From positions 1 through 64,000 of the forward strand of contig CAVUVQ010000011.1 in assembly GCA_963744875.1 (NCBI GenBank): DNA of 64,000 bases. Direction: 5' to 3'. This stretch comes from JACDAE01 sp963744875. GTDB taxonomy: Bacteria; Chloroflexota; Ktedonobacteria; Ktedonobacterales; Ktedonobacteraceae. This document shows positions 38,046 to 47,088 of this stretch, one piece after another (within the stretch, counting starts at the first letter, position 1; the number at the start of each line of letters is the position of its first letter). Made by a program: the position numbers and the translations under genes. Under the pieces are notes generated by a model that was given only the letters and a program-made list of their open reading frames with translations, was not told where the DNA came from and searched no databases.

Positions 38046-39580
38046 ATGCATCATGTGCAGGGGGCGCTACCAGTTAAGGCGGTGGTGCAAGGACACTATC
38101 AGGTGGAAGCTGTGTTGAGTAAGGGAGAAACTGGCAATACCTACCTGGTCAGAGATAAGCGCCTGGGCCAACAACGTTTTATCCTCAAAGAAATCATCCA
38201 TCTCGGTGGGAAGGTGCGCTATCGCTTTCCCATCGAGCCTACATCGCTTCAGCAGCTAGAGCATCCAGCATTGCCTCACGTGTATCATGCGTTCACAGAT
38301 GTCCAACTTGCTCGCTCATATCTCCTGGTGGAGTTTATCGCTGGAAAGAGCGCATTGCACCTTCTATCTAAGCAGCCACAGCAACGCCTCGGATTGGCGG
38401 AGACGATGGAATTGATGCTCCCTATTATGGATGCTGCCGCCTATCTACATCGTCAACTGCCTCCGGTCATTCACCGTGATATCAAACCCTCCAATATTAT
38501 TGTGTCAGACCGGGGGGCCTTCCTGGTTGATTTTGGCCTTGCCAAGCAATATGAGGTTGATGCTACAACATCTATGCTACGCTTTGGATCGCCTGGCTAT
38601 TGTGCTCCTGAACAGTATAGTTATCAGGGAACAAGCTCACGTGTGGATATTTATGCACTTGGCGCAACATTCTACAAATGTTTAACCGGGACAATTCCAA
38701 TTGAGTCGGTTGAGCGTATCATGCAATTGTATGAGCTGAAGAGTGACCCGCTTGTACCTCTCGACGAGATAATGCCTGGTCTGCCCTCGTCCGTCGTCAC
38801 GGCGGTTCATCGAGCGCTCGATATCGATAGTGATATGCGTTTTGCAACCGTAGAGCAATTTCGTGAGGCTTTGGAACAGGACAGTTCGCGATGGTTACAG
38901 CCACCATCTATCGAGCTGATGGAATTGCAGCAAGAGGAACAGCTCTATGCTCCCGGCTTGAAGCCAGTAGAAGAAAAGGAGCCAGAGAAAGTACTATTTG
39001 CTGTAAACTCCACTCCTGTTCTCGTGGGCAAAGAAAGCCGACCGAGCACAGAAGCTGGTCAGCATATACAGCCTCGTTCCCGCAGGAAGCAGTATCTCCG
39101 TTCAGGATCTCTTGTGGCGCTTGCCGCAGCCCTTCTCCTGAGTGTTGGAATGGGACTCTGGTGGGTGCAAGCTCCTGCTTCTCATTCCACTTCCGCTTCC
39201 ATGAGTGCGATGAATCACTCACAGATGACCCGGTCGCGCCCAACTGTAGACGCTTCTCTATCAGCGATGAAGTCCTACCAGGGGACTATGTATAACATTG
39301 TAAGGAACACACGTACCACCATGTCCCTGCTAGACGTTCAGCGCAGCAGCATACACTTCGCGGTGTTTTCCATGGACCTTTATGGAACGCATTGTTCGTG
39401 GGAATGATTGATACATCAGGCCAACTTCAATTTGTTGCAACAGATACCCATGGGCAAGAAACCTTCTCTTTTAATGGTGTGATGCGCGGAGATGGCACAC
39501 TTGCAGGTTCCTATTGTGAACCTATGCAGAACGGAAAATGTAGATCTTACGGTTTGTGGAGTGTTATTCCAGAGCAGTGA
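38046..39580 (+). CDS. Membrane-anchored Ser/Thr protein kinase, one frameshift near the end
   Basis: About 510 residues. The kinase domain (residues ~18-280) has a degenerate glycine loop (LSKGETGNTYLV), the Lys in FILKEII, the catalytic loop VIHRDIKPSNIIV, DFGLAKQY and the APEQYSYQG substrate-binding loop, so it is expected to be active. A juxtamembrane region leads to one membrane helix (SLVALAAALLLSVGMGLWWV), then an extracellular domain of about 130 residues. The frame changes near 39,385: SMDLYG continues as NALFVGMIDTSGQLQFVATD and ends at 39,580. The outside part could be the sensor, or a ligand-binding surface domain. It is 42 bases after the DUF4397 gene, and the two may be co-transcribed. 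Confidence 0.87.
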
Positions 39581-39672
39581 TCAAGAGGAAGCGATGGTGG
39601 CATACAATGAAGTTTTAGCATGCTATTTCCATCAGTCCACAGGTACGCCTTGATCCAATTGCGTAGGGGCGT

Positions 39673-39919
39673 CACCTTGCGTCATTGACTCCAACTATTT
39701 CGGAAAAAACGACGAGAACATGATGCTAATGCATGTGATGTGTGTAAAACGGTAGGGACCCGATTGCATCGCGTCCGTGATTCATCAACCTCCGGCCACG
39801 AATCCATAAATGGCGGACGCGATGCAATCGGGTCCCTACCGTTTTACGCGTGTTGCGCTATTTTTGATGCATCATTTTTGGCGCATTCCTCAATATGTTG
39901 GAGTCAATGCACCTTGCGT
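39673..39919. mobile_element. 227-bp MITE-like element with 13-bp inverted ends and 10-bp target duplication
   Basis: The element 39,683-39,909 begins CATTGACTCCAAC and ends GTTGGAGTCAATG, a perfect 13-bp inverted repeat. It is flanked on both sides by the direct repeat CACCTTGCGT (39,673-39,682 and 39,910-39,919). There is no room for a transposase, so it is non-autonomous. It carries the large hairpin at 39,744-39,847. Ten-base duplications are made by, for example, IS4/IS231-type transposases; that family assignment is a guess. Confidence 0.75.
39744..39847. repeat. Hairpin repeat with 34-bp perfect arms
   Basis: The left arm 39,744-39,777 and the right arm 39,814-39,847 are exact reverse complements, separated by 36 bases. 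The arms contain GGTAGGGACCCGATTGCATC and GCGTCCG. Related hairpins occur at 46,979-47,088 and 53,708-53,793. The wider spacer 39,581-40,026 holds only this element and its flanks. Confidence 0.85.
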
Positions 39920-40026
39920 ACGCCCGTGTACCAACGACAATCGTTCCTGGCTACATGGGTGTGCAATGCTCGCACCCCTAAGCTTTTCGTAGGATGGAAC
40001 CGATATAGCAACTAAGAGAGGGAGTT

Positions 40027-41061
40027 GTGGGTACTTCGTTGTTGCGAACAATTGTGCGCTGGTGCCTGTTTCTTTTCCTGGCGGGAGGTATGGTGGCGTG
40101 GCTTCACTTGAGGCGTCCCTACGATGTAGTGCTTGTCCATAATATGCCAGACTTTCTTGTTTTTGCGGCCTTGATCCCTAAATTGTTGGGGGCAAAAGTG
40201 ATCCTGGATGTGCAGGATGTTACACCAGAACTGATGGCGGCAAAGGCAAAGGGAGCATTGCGTGCCCTGGTTGTGCGCCTGGCTCTGTTGCAGGAGAAAT
40301 ACTCCTGTAAATTTGCACATTACGTGTTAACGACGGGCAGTGTTTTTGAAGAGGCCTTGCTAAGACGAGGAGTTCCCCGTGACAAGGTAAGCTCTATTCA
40401 CAACAGTGCCGATCCTCACCTCTTTCCTGCTGAACGAAGATGTGTTGCACCCTATGAAGCTTCACATGGGGAAGAGCCATTTACACTTATGTATCATGGC
40501 ACCTTAGAGGAGCGCAATGGGCTGGACATCGCTATCCGGGCATTAGTGTTGGCACGGCGTATGATACCGCACTTGCGTTTAGATATCCAGGGGAAAGGTA
40601 GCCATTTGCCTGCATTGAAACAACTTGTCGCCGCTCTGGAGGCGGAAGAGCATGTGTTGTTCAAGAGTTCCAGTGCACCTGATAAGCTATCCGATTTTGT
40701 GGTACATGGTGACGTTGGCATTATTCCCTATCGTCGTGATGGCTTCGCTGATCTCGTTTTGCCGACCAAAGCCTATGAGTTTGCCTGGATGCAGCGCCCC
40801 ATGATTGCCTCGAATACGCTCGCGATCCGTTCCATGTTCCGCGCCGAATCAATTGTACTGTGTGATTCAGCCAGCCCGGAGTCATTTGCAGAGGCAATCA
40901 TTGATCTATATCAGCACTCAGAAAAGCGAGCGCACATGGTTGAGAGCGCCCTTGCGGACTACCAGCCCTATCGCTGGGAACTGATGGCAAGACAGTATCA
41001 GGTGTTGCTGGCGGAGCTTTGTGGCAAGCAAGTAAAAGAGCAATATACTCAAAAAGGGTAG
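40027..41061 (+). CDS. GT4-type glycosyltransferase, possibly short at the N-terminus
   Basis: A 344-residue retaining glycosyltransferase. Segments of the GT-B fold are visible: YDVVLVHNMPDFLVFAALIP, VILDVQDVTPELM, LMYHGTLEERNGLDIAIRAL, LDIQGKGSHLPALKQLV, HGDVGIIPYRRDGFADLVLP, and TKAYEFAWMQRPMIAS with the EX7E-like region. Family members are usually nearer 400 residues and begin with a first Rossmann strand that is missing here. Translation would start at a GTG with GAGAGGGAG before it, and an in-frame stop lies only 19 bases upstream. The insertion-scarred spacer to the left may have removed the original 5' end. The stop codon TAG lies within a GTAGGGACC repeat. Likely role: cell-surface glycan or glycolipid synthesis. 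Confidence 0.78.
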   Translation: MGTSLLRTIVRWCLFLFLAGGMVAWLHLRRPYDVVLVHNMPDFLVFAALIPKLLGAKVILDVQDVTPELMAAKAKGALRALVVRLALLQEKYSCKFAHYVLTTGSVFEEALLRRGVPRDKVSSIHNSADPHLFPAERRCVAPYEASHGEEPFTLMYHGTLEERNGLDIAIRALVLARRMIPHLRLDIQGKGSHLPALKQLVAALEAEEHVLFKSSSAPDKLSDFVVHGDVGIIPYRRDGFADLVLPTKAYEFAWMQRPMIASNTLAIRSMFRAESIVLCDSASPESFAEAIIDLYQHSEKRAHMVESALADYQPYRWELMARQYQVLLAELCGKQVKEQYTQKG

Positions 41062-41080
41062 GGACCACATTTATGGCGTC
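41058..41080 (+). repeat. GTAGGGACC repeat at the glycosyltransferase stop
   Basis: GTAGGGACCACATTTATGGC resembles the dispersed repeat unit. Its second to fourth bases form the TAG stop of the glycosyltransferase gene. Confidence 0.55.
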
Positions 41081-41093
41081 TGACCAAAGTAGT

Positions 41094-42242
41094 TTAGATG
41101 ATGTTAAGTTCTCGCCTGGATTGCCCACCCAAAAATCGCTCCATCCGCAACAAATCAATATCAATCGACCTCGCCCTCCCCAGCATAATCTCCTCCGCCA
41201 TCAACCTTCCCACAGCGGGCGCTTGCTGCACACCATGCCCTGAGAAACCTGCCACATTAATCCAGTTCTCCACGCCGGGCATACGACCCAGGATCGGATT
41301 ATGATCCGGCGTTACCTCATAATAGCCCCACCAGCATGCCTGACGATCCAGCCTCGCCTCACTTAACCAGGGGAAACGTTCAATGCCACCTTTAAGGGTC
41401 AGCTCAAACCAATCCCAATCGATCCCCTCCGTAAATCCTGGCGGCTCGTCGGGATTTGAACGGCTAAAGAGGATGCGCCGACCCTCACTGCGTAAATAGA
41501 ATCCAGTTGCGAGATCAATCGTTGTGGGATACGTATGTTGCCAGCCTGTGGGCGCAGTTGCATAGACCATGCGCCTGGATGCAGAGATCGGCACGTCTAA
41601 TCCTGCCATCTTACCCACTCTGCCAGCCCACGGTCCGGTCGCGTTCACAATATACTCAGCTTCAAAAAGCCCCTTTGGCGTTTCCACTTGCCAGACATTG
41701 CCCGCTCGTTTCGCGCTGGTAACGGGCGTCTGCACATAAAGCGATGTTCCCCTGGCCTGTGCCATTCTCAAGTAGGCTAATGTGACGCCATGAGGATCGA
41801 TAACGCCATCTGACGGGCCATGCGTGGTTCCAGCGATATTCGCTGTATCGAATTGCACAATGTTTTGAGCTTCTTCCGGCGTCAACACATGTACCGGAAC
41901 GCCTATTTGCTGTTGAAGTTTAACGCTCTCCAGATGTGCTGCCCAACGTTCGGGTGGAACAAGTAGTAGATAGCCCTGAGGACGATATTCGGCGCTCTCC
42001 CCATAGAGGTCGGAGAAGTGCTGGTAGGTCTGAATGCTCTCCCACGAGATGCGAATATTGACCTCTTCGGTAAATTGTACGCGTACTCCAGCCACACTGC
42101 GGGCCGTCGAACCCGTCGCAGGCGCATTTTGAGCCTCTAATACAACTACGCTTGTTCCCTGTTCAGCAAGATGAAAGGCACAGGAAGCGCCCATGATGCC
42201 AGCTCCGATGACCAGTACATCAACCTTTGCAATGAGCTGCAT
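41094..42242 (-). CDS. FAD-dependent amine/sarcosine oxidase-like protein
   Basis: A 382-residue flavoprotein of the DAO family (PF01266), resembling sarcosine oxidase beta subunits and glycine/D-amino-acid oxidases. The N-terminal nucleotide-binding fold is VDVLVIGAGIMGASCAFHLA, with Glu in VVVLEAQNAPATGSTARSVA. The second half includes YIVNATGPWAG and the C-terminal FAD contact NVAGFSGHGVQQAPAVGRLM. I start at the ATG at 42,242 (MQLIAKVDV), 12 bases after AGGAG; longer forms would add residues that look non-coding. It probably oxidises a secondary amine or imino acid in the cytoplasm. Its neighbours on either side are not obviously related. It diverges from the NmrA-like gene across a 246-base spacer. 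Confidence 0.85.
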   Translation of the reverse strand: MQLIAKVDVLVIGAGIMGASCAFHLAEQGTSVVVLEAQNAPATGSTARSVAGVRVQFTEEVNIRISWESIQTYQHFSDLYGESAEYRPQGYLLLVPPERWAAHLESVKLQQQIGVPVHVLTPEEAQNIVQFDTANIAGTTHGPSDGVIDPHGVTLAYLRMAQARGTSLYVQTPVTSAKRAGNVWQVETPKGLFEAEYIVNATGPWAGRVGKMAGLDVPISASRRMVYATAPTGWQHTYPTTIDLATGFYLRSEGRRILFSRSNPDEPPGFTEGIDWDWFELTLKGGIERFPWLSEARLDRQACWWGYYEVTPDHNPILGRMPGVENWINVAGFSGHGVQQAPAVGRLMAEEIMLGRARSIDIDLLRMERFLGGQSRRELNII

Positions 42243-42488
42243 GCGTTGTTTCTCCTGCTCCCTTTTCATATGTATCACACTTTCAATGCCTGATTGCAAA
42301 CCATAGAGAGTTCCGTCAGGGAGACTACTTACTTTCAAGTAAGAACACCACTTTTCAGTGCCTTCTTGCGAAAAGGAAGGAACCACCTTATAGTAGCACA
42401 TAGAGGTCGCACAGTTCACTTCCTCTTGAGACACACCGTTTTTTCTTTCTGAAGAACACTTCGATAGTAACAAAAAGGATCATGCTAT

Positions 42489-43361
42489 ATGTATGCTCTC
42501 ACCGGTGCAAATGGGCATCTTGGTCGCCTTGTGCTCAAACATCTGCTTACCCAGGTTCCCGCTGACCAGATCATCGCTACCACGCGCGATCCGCAAAAGC
42601 TCGCGGATATCGCATCCCTGGGAGTCATCGTGCGCCGCGCAGATTTCTCCGATCCAGCTACACTGGCAGCCGCGTATGCCGGATCAACCAGGCTGCTCAT
42701 TATTAGTACCTATGTGGCTGGCAAAAGTGTCGAACTCCATAAGGCGGCAATAGCAGCCGCAGGAGAGGCCGGAGTCAACCATATCGTCTATACTTCGACT
42801 CCACATGCCGACCCGCACAGCACAAATCCCCTGCTTGCTGATCATGGACAAACCGAGGTCGCCCTGGCGGCCTCTGGCCTATCATGGACAGCGCTACGCA
42901 ACAGCTTTTACAGCGAGTTCCTCAAGGATTTCATCAATCTCCTGCTCGTCAAGAGACAATTCCTCATTCCAGAAGGTTCAGCCCGGCATTGCTGGATCTC
43001 GCGCGAGGATTGCGCACGGGCCGCTGTTGGAGCACTCACAGGCAAACTGGCAACCACTGGACCAGTCGATGTCACCGGACCAGAGGCTCTCAGCTTTGCG
43101 GATCTGGCATCGCGCCTTGCCAGCTTCTCTGATCACCAGATAACCGCACACACATTATCAGATCAAGAAATCATTGCCCAGATCATTGCAAAAGGTGTGC
43201 CAACAGAGGCAGCAAACGCTACAATGAGGCTGATCAGCCAGATAGCTCATGAAGCGTCATCGACTCCCACGGACATTGTAGAACGGGCCAGTGGCGTCAG
43301 ACCTGCTTCGATTGACGCTGTCTTGCGTATATTGGTCACTACTGAAACAGACACTGCATAA
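42489..43361 (+). CDS. NmrA-like NAD(P)-binding oxidoreductase
   Basis: A 290-residue atypical short-chain dehydrogenase. The dinucleotide motif GANGHLGRLVLKHLL is at the N-terminus, followed by the NADP-discriminating strand IIATTRDPQKL. The active-site region lacks a clear Tyr-x3-Lys but has VNHIVYTSTPHA. This pattern fits the QOR2/NmrA group, which includes quinone reductases and redox-sensing regulators. The C-terminal half (ISREDCARAAVGALTGK; VDVTGPEALSFADLASRLAS) is typical for the group. Its end is 59 bases from the convergent SDR gene. Whether it acts as enzyme or NADPH sensor is undecided. Confidence 0.85.
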   Translation: MYALTGANGHLGRLVLKHLLTQVPADQIIATTRDPQKLADIASLGVIVRRADFSDPATLAAAYAGSTRLLIISTYVAGKSVELHKAAIAAAGEAGVNHIVYTSTPHADPHSTNPLLADHGQTEVALAASGLSWTALRNSFYSEFLKDFINLLLVKRQFLIPEGSARHCWISREDCARAAVGALTGKLATTGPVDVTGPEALSFADLASRLASFSDHQITAHTLSDQEIIAQIIAKGVPTEAANATMRLISQIAHEASSTPTDIVERASGVRPASIDAVLRILVTTETDTA

Positions 43362-43420
43362 TCCGAGAGCAGATCTCTCCATCTCTTTCAGCGGTGGTCC
43401 AGATAGCACAGATTTCCTTA

Positions 43421-44420
43421 TCACGCGTCCGTGCAGTGCGTGGCGGGTTGGTTGATGAGTTCGAGCGAGACCATCCACAGTTTCTGTGCGATGTCCTGGT
43501 CAATCGCCCACTGCTTGACGCCGTCACTATTTTCGAACAAGTTGGCGTCGTTGGGTACAGTGTAGGCTTCATGGCAGTCAGTAAGATAGTGCCCGCCGGT
43601 GTGGGCGAATTCGGGGGCGACTGCCGCGACGAGGGTGGTAGCGGCACCTTGCTCAACGGTCTTGTAGACGAAGACTCCGGAAGCTTCGGCGTCGGCCAGG
43701 TAATCTTTTTGTTTCTGTGTGAAGTCTCTTTGCAGCCCGGTGGCGACGCCGCCAGGATTAACAGCGTTGGCGACGATGCCGTCAGCGGCCCAGCGGCGCG
43801 TGGCTTCGACTGCGAATAACGCGTCGGCGGTCTTGGATTGTGCGTAGGCTGCTTGCGGGTCGTACTCGCGCCGTTCGAAGTGGATGTCGTCGAACACGAT
43901 CGGTGATCTCATATGGGCCGTAGAGCTGACTGAGACGATGCGTGCCTCGCCCCGTTCGCGGGCACCAACGGCAAGGGCGTCATGCAATCCGAGGCTCAGG
44001 GCGAAGTGACCAAGGTAATTGGTGGCGAATTGCAGTTCCCAGCCTTCCACGGTTCGAGATAGCATGCTCGGAATGACCCCCGCATTGTTGATCAGCAGGT
44101 GTAGCGGGCCGTTCCAACTATGGATAAAGTTGGCTATTGAGGCTTGATTGGCGAGGTCCAGAGCAGCGACGCGCACACGCCCATTATTGGTCGACTTCGC
44201 AATCTCCTCGGCAGCCTTCGCGCCAGCATCTGTGTTGCGGACTGCGAGAGTTACTTCTGCGCCAGCACTGGCAAGTGCGCGAGCGGTCTCAAGGCCGATG
44301 CCAGACGAGGCCCCGGTGACGATGGCACGAACATGTAGTAAGGTCGAGACCAGCCACAATGTCTTCAGCGGTGCTTGTGGCGTCGAAGCGGGTCGTGATG
44401 AGTGAATTGGGTGTTGTCAT
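43421..44420 (-). CDS. Short-chain dehydrogenase/reductase, one frameshift near the start
   Basis: About 333 residues. The Rossmann motif is TGASSGIGLETARALA, then NNAGVIPSM, and the active site SVSSTAHM...YAQSKTADALF (Ser, Tyr-x3-Lys). The protein resembles WW-domain-oxidoreductase/retinol-dehydrogenase-like SDRs. The likely true start is the ATG at 44,420 with CAGGAG before it, giving MTTPNSLITTRFDATSTAED. That frame must shift near 44,340 to join LHVRAIVTGASSG. The TetR gene lies immediately upstream on the same strand, and TGAG-type half-sites occupy the gap, so this SDR is the probable target of that regulator. Substrate unknown; carbonyl detoxification is a plausible role. Confidence 0.85.
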
Positions 44421-44462
44421 GAAAAGCTCCTGAGAAACTCTAGCTGCCATTTGTTTCAAAAA

Positions 44463-44480
44463 TGAGTGATTAAATGCTCA
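44463..44480. promoter_or_regulatory. Candidate operator between TetR and SDR genes
   Basis: TGAGTGATTAAATGCTCA contains inverted TGAG/CTCA half-sites resembling those of the palindrome at 45,098. It lies 43 bases upstream of the SDR start. Confidence 0.35.
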
Positions 44481-44496
44481 TCATAGTGGAAAATTT

Positions 44497-45069
44497 TTAA
44501 GACCCTGTCACTGCATTCCAGAACGCAGTAAAGCCAGCATCCCAAAAACGCTCGGCCTCTGAAGGATGTTGTGCGATAAACTCAATCGTCATATTCATCA
44601 GAGAGAGTAGTAAAGCCGTGCCAAATTCATATGGTTGATCCTTGAGAGCACCATAGGCAAACGTCTCTTGAACCATCGCATGAACAGCTTCGTATCCTTC
44701 CATGCTCCGGCGTTTGGTCTGCTCCCAGATGTGATCCGAAACGCTCAGTTGGACAATGACTTTGTATTTGTCCGGGTTCGCAATGCCTAAACTAACATAC
44801 GTGTCCCAGATGCGACGCGCACGGAACTCTAAGCTCGCATGAGCCGGATAATTGTCGAGCATAGTCGCTCGCACTTCGGCCTTCAGCTCCAAATACAGTT
44901 CATTGAGCAGCGTATCCTTTGTCTCAAAGTAGGTGAACAGTGATCCTTCTGAGACGCCAGCTACTTTGGCGATTTTGGACGTAGAAACACTCAAACCCTG
45001 CTCAGCAATAGCCTGAACCGCTGCCGCAAGGATGGAGCTTCGCTTGTTTTGACTTTTAGGTCTAGCCAT
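44497..45069 (-). CDS. TetR-family transcriptional regulator
   Basis: A 190-residue repressor. The helix-turn-helix reads RSSILAAAVQAIAEQGLSVS and TSKIAKVAGVSEGSLFTYFE, followed by TKDTLLNELYLELKAE. The ligand-binding half (RRIWDTYVSLGIANPDKYKV; FWDAGFTAFWNAVTG) resembles TetR proteins that control SDR or efflux genes. A perfect palindrome, TGAGTACTTACTCA, lies about 30 bases upstream of its start, and a related site lies ahead of the SDR gene downstream. Autoregulation and repression of the SDR gene is the simplest model. The ligand is unknown. Confidence 0.9.
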   Translation of the reverse strand: MARPKSQNKRSSILAAAVQAIAEQGLSVSTSKIAKVAGVSEGSLFTYFETKDTLLNELYLELKAEVRATMLDNYPAHASLEFRARRIWDTYVSLGIANPDKYKVIVQLSVSDHIWEQTKRRSMEGYEAVHAMVQETFAYGALKDQPYEFGTALLLSLMNMTIEFIAQHPSEAERFWDAGFTAFWNAVTGS

Positions 45070-45097
45070 CTCTTTACCACCAGACAGAATAAAAGAC

Positions 45098-45111
45098 TGA
45101 GTACTTACTCA
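45098..45111. promoter_or_regulatory. 14-bp palindrome, candidate TetR operator
   Basis: TGAGTACTTACTCA is an inverted repeat of TGAGTA around CT. Its position just upstream of the TetR start fits autorepression. Confidence 0.55.
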
Positions 45112-45155
45112 TTATATGAGAAAAGAAATGATCTTGCAAGTAAAGATTTGCCCAT

Positions 45156-46897
45156 TTATGCGTTACGCAATCCTGCTCGTCGTAGCCCAGTTGCCTCCTC
45201 ATCAATACGATATAGCTCAGGAGGCCGCACAATCTGATCCTCATTGCCCAGATAACGCACAATCACCCCGTACTCCCTCTCAGCCGCTGCAAGCGAGACA
45301 TAACCATTCACAACATCGTTCAACACCAGTTGTGGCGCACGCTGCAACGGATCACCATAACCACCACCACCAGGAAGATTGAGGTGCACGTGCGCATCTG
45401 GCGCAAGCGTAAACAACGCCTTCGGTTGTGGACGAATATCCTCATTGACGATAAATTCACCCGCCGCACCATCTTTCCCTCCATCGAGTCCGGTTGCAGG
45501 GAAACGTGTGCGATCGGCCAATGGAGAAACGGCCCATGACGTATCGCCGCGATAGGCGAAGTCCGTCCATTGGCCCAGCCCGCCGCGATAGGTTCCCGCA
45601 CCACCGGAATCGCTACGCAGTTCGCGTCGAGATTGGATCAGCGGCGTTAAACTTTCGAGCACTTCAGTTGGAACGCCCGCGACTCCACTGGGAAAACCGG
45701 TTGCATTGATGCCGTCCTTAATTGCACGTGCCCCGGTCCCTCCACATTGGAACAGGCTAAAGGTAAATGGTTCCTGGGATGCAGGCCATTTTCCGTGCCA
45801 GACGGAGAGCCAGATTGGATCTGCCCCACAGGCAATCAGGCGTCCCGGCATGGCCTGTGCGAGCGCTCCAAAGATGACGCCGGGCAGAAAATGGCCGATG
45901 ATATGGCGTGAGGCGACCGGAGCTGGTTCCAGGCAATTGAGAATAGACCCGGCGGGCGCGGTCACATGGACGGGACTGAATGCACCCGCGTTATGCGGCA
46001 CCTCAGGACTGACGGCTGCCTTGATCGCAAATGAAGCGTATGCATGCGTATAGTTCAGCACAACGTTGATGCCCCAGGGACTCTGGGGGGACGAGCCAGC
46101 GAAATCGATGAAGATATCTTCGTCCTCAATAGTGACCGCTACTTTGATACGGATTGGCTCATCGAAGCCATCGCTCCAGGACTCATTCTCGTAGCGTCCA
46201 TTGGGGAGTTGACGGATGGCGTTGCGCATGGCTCGTTCCGAACGTGTGATGATCTCATCGGCGAGTGGATCAATACTCTCCAGGCCAAACTCGTTCATAA
46301 AGTGCAACAATTCACGTGTGCCCACCGCGCCCGAAGAGGTCTGCGCATAAAGATCACCGATTGTTTCTTTGGGCGTACGCACGTTGGCACGAATGATCTT
46401 AAAAAGCTCTTCATTCGGCTCACCTCTAATAAACAGTTTCGTGATGGGAATGCGCAATCCCTCTTCATAGACCTCGCGTGCCTGTGCCGAGAAGATGCGT
46501 CCCCCAATATCGGGCGAGTGGCAGGTACTGGCGAAGTAACCTACAATACGTTCACCTTTAAAGACGGGATTGAGGATCGTCATATCGTTAATCTGCCCAG
46601 CCGTTTGCCAGGGATCGTTCGTGATCAGCACATCGCCGGGCTGGATGGTTTCCGGTGGATACATCTGTAAGAAGTGGCGCACTCCAGTTGCCATCGCATT
46701 GATATGACCAGGCGTGCCCGTGAGCGACTGCGCAATCATCGCGCCACGCGTATCAAAGACGCCACACGCCAGATCCTGCGACTCACGCACAACAGTACTA
46801 AAAGCCGTACGCATCAACGTAACCTGCTGCTCATTCACCACCGAAAGCAGGCGATTCCAGAGCACTTCCAACGTAATCGGATCGATGTTTGTGTCAT
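45156..46897 (-). CDS. Hydantoinase B/oxoprolinase-type subunit
   Basis: About 580 residues of the HyuB family (PF02538), the partner of HyuA in ATP-dependent hydantoinase, 5-oxoprolinase or acetone/acetophenone carboxylase-like enzymes. Clear segments are ITLEVLWNRLLSVVNEQQVT, ESQDLACGVFDTRGAMIAQS, GDVLITNDPWQTAGQINDM and HLNLPGGGGYGDPLQRAP. The best start is the ATG at 46,897, which has AAAAGGAG ahead of it, but it is one frame off from IDPITLEV, so one indel lies directly after the start. It follows the HyuA gene on the same strand, separated by a repeat. In this family HyuA binds ATP and phosphorylates the substrate; the actual substrate here is unknown. Confidence 0.87.
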
Positions 46898-46917
46898 ACC
46901 GGATGCTCCTTTTTATT

Positions 46918-47088
46918 GCAAAACGGTAGGGACAGTATCGCGTCCGCAATTCATTGATTGTAGCCCATTCGTGAAACGGTAGGGACCCGATTGTATCGCG
47001 TCCGCATATTCATTGATTGTCGTCCAGAATGTGTTGGATGGTGGCCCCAGGTCGATAAATCGCGGACGCGATGTAATCGGGTCCCTAC
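46918..47088. repeat. Truncated copy plus full hairpin of the GTAGGGACC repeat
   Basis: A shortened unit (AAACGGTAGGGACAGTATCG then CGTCCGCA) at 46,921-46,948 is followed by a full hairpin. Its arms are 46,979-47,005 and 47,062-47,088, 27 bases each with two mismatches. Both units continue with CATTGATTGT, showing local duplication. The hairpin overlaps the 3' end of the HyuA reading frame. Confidence 0.8.
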
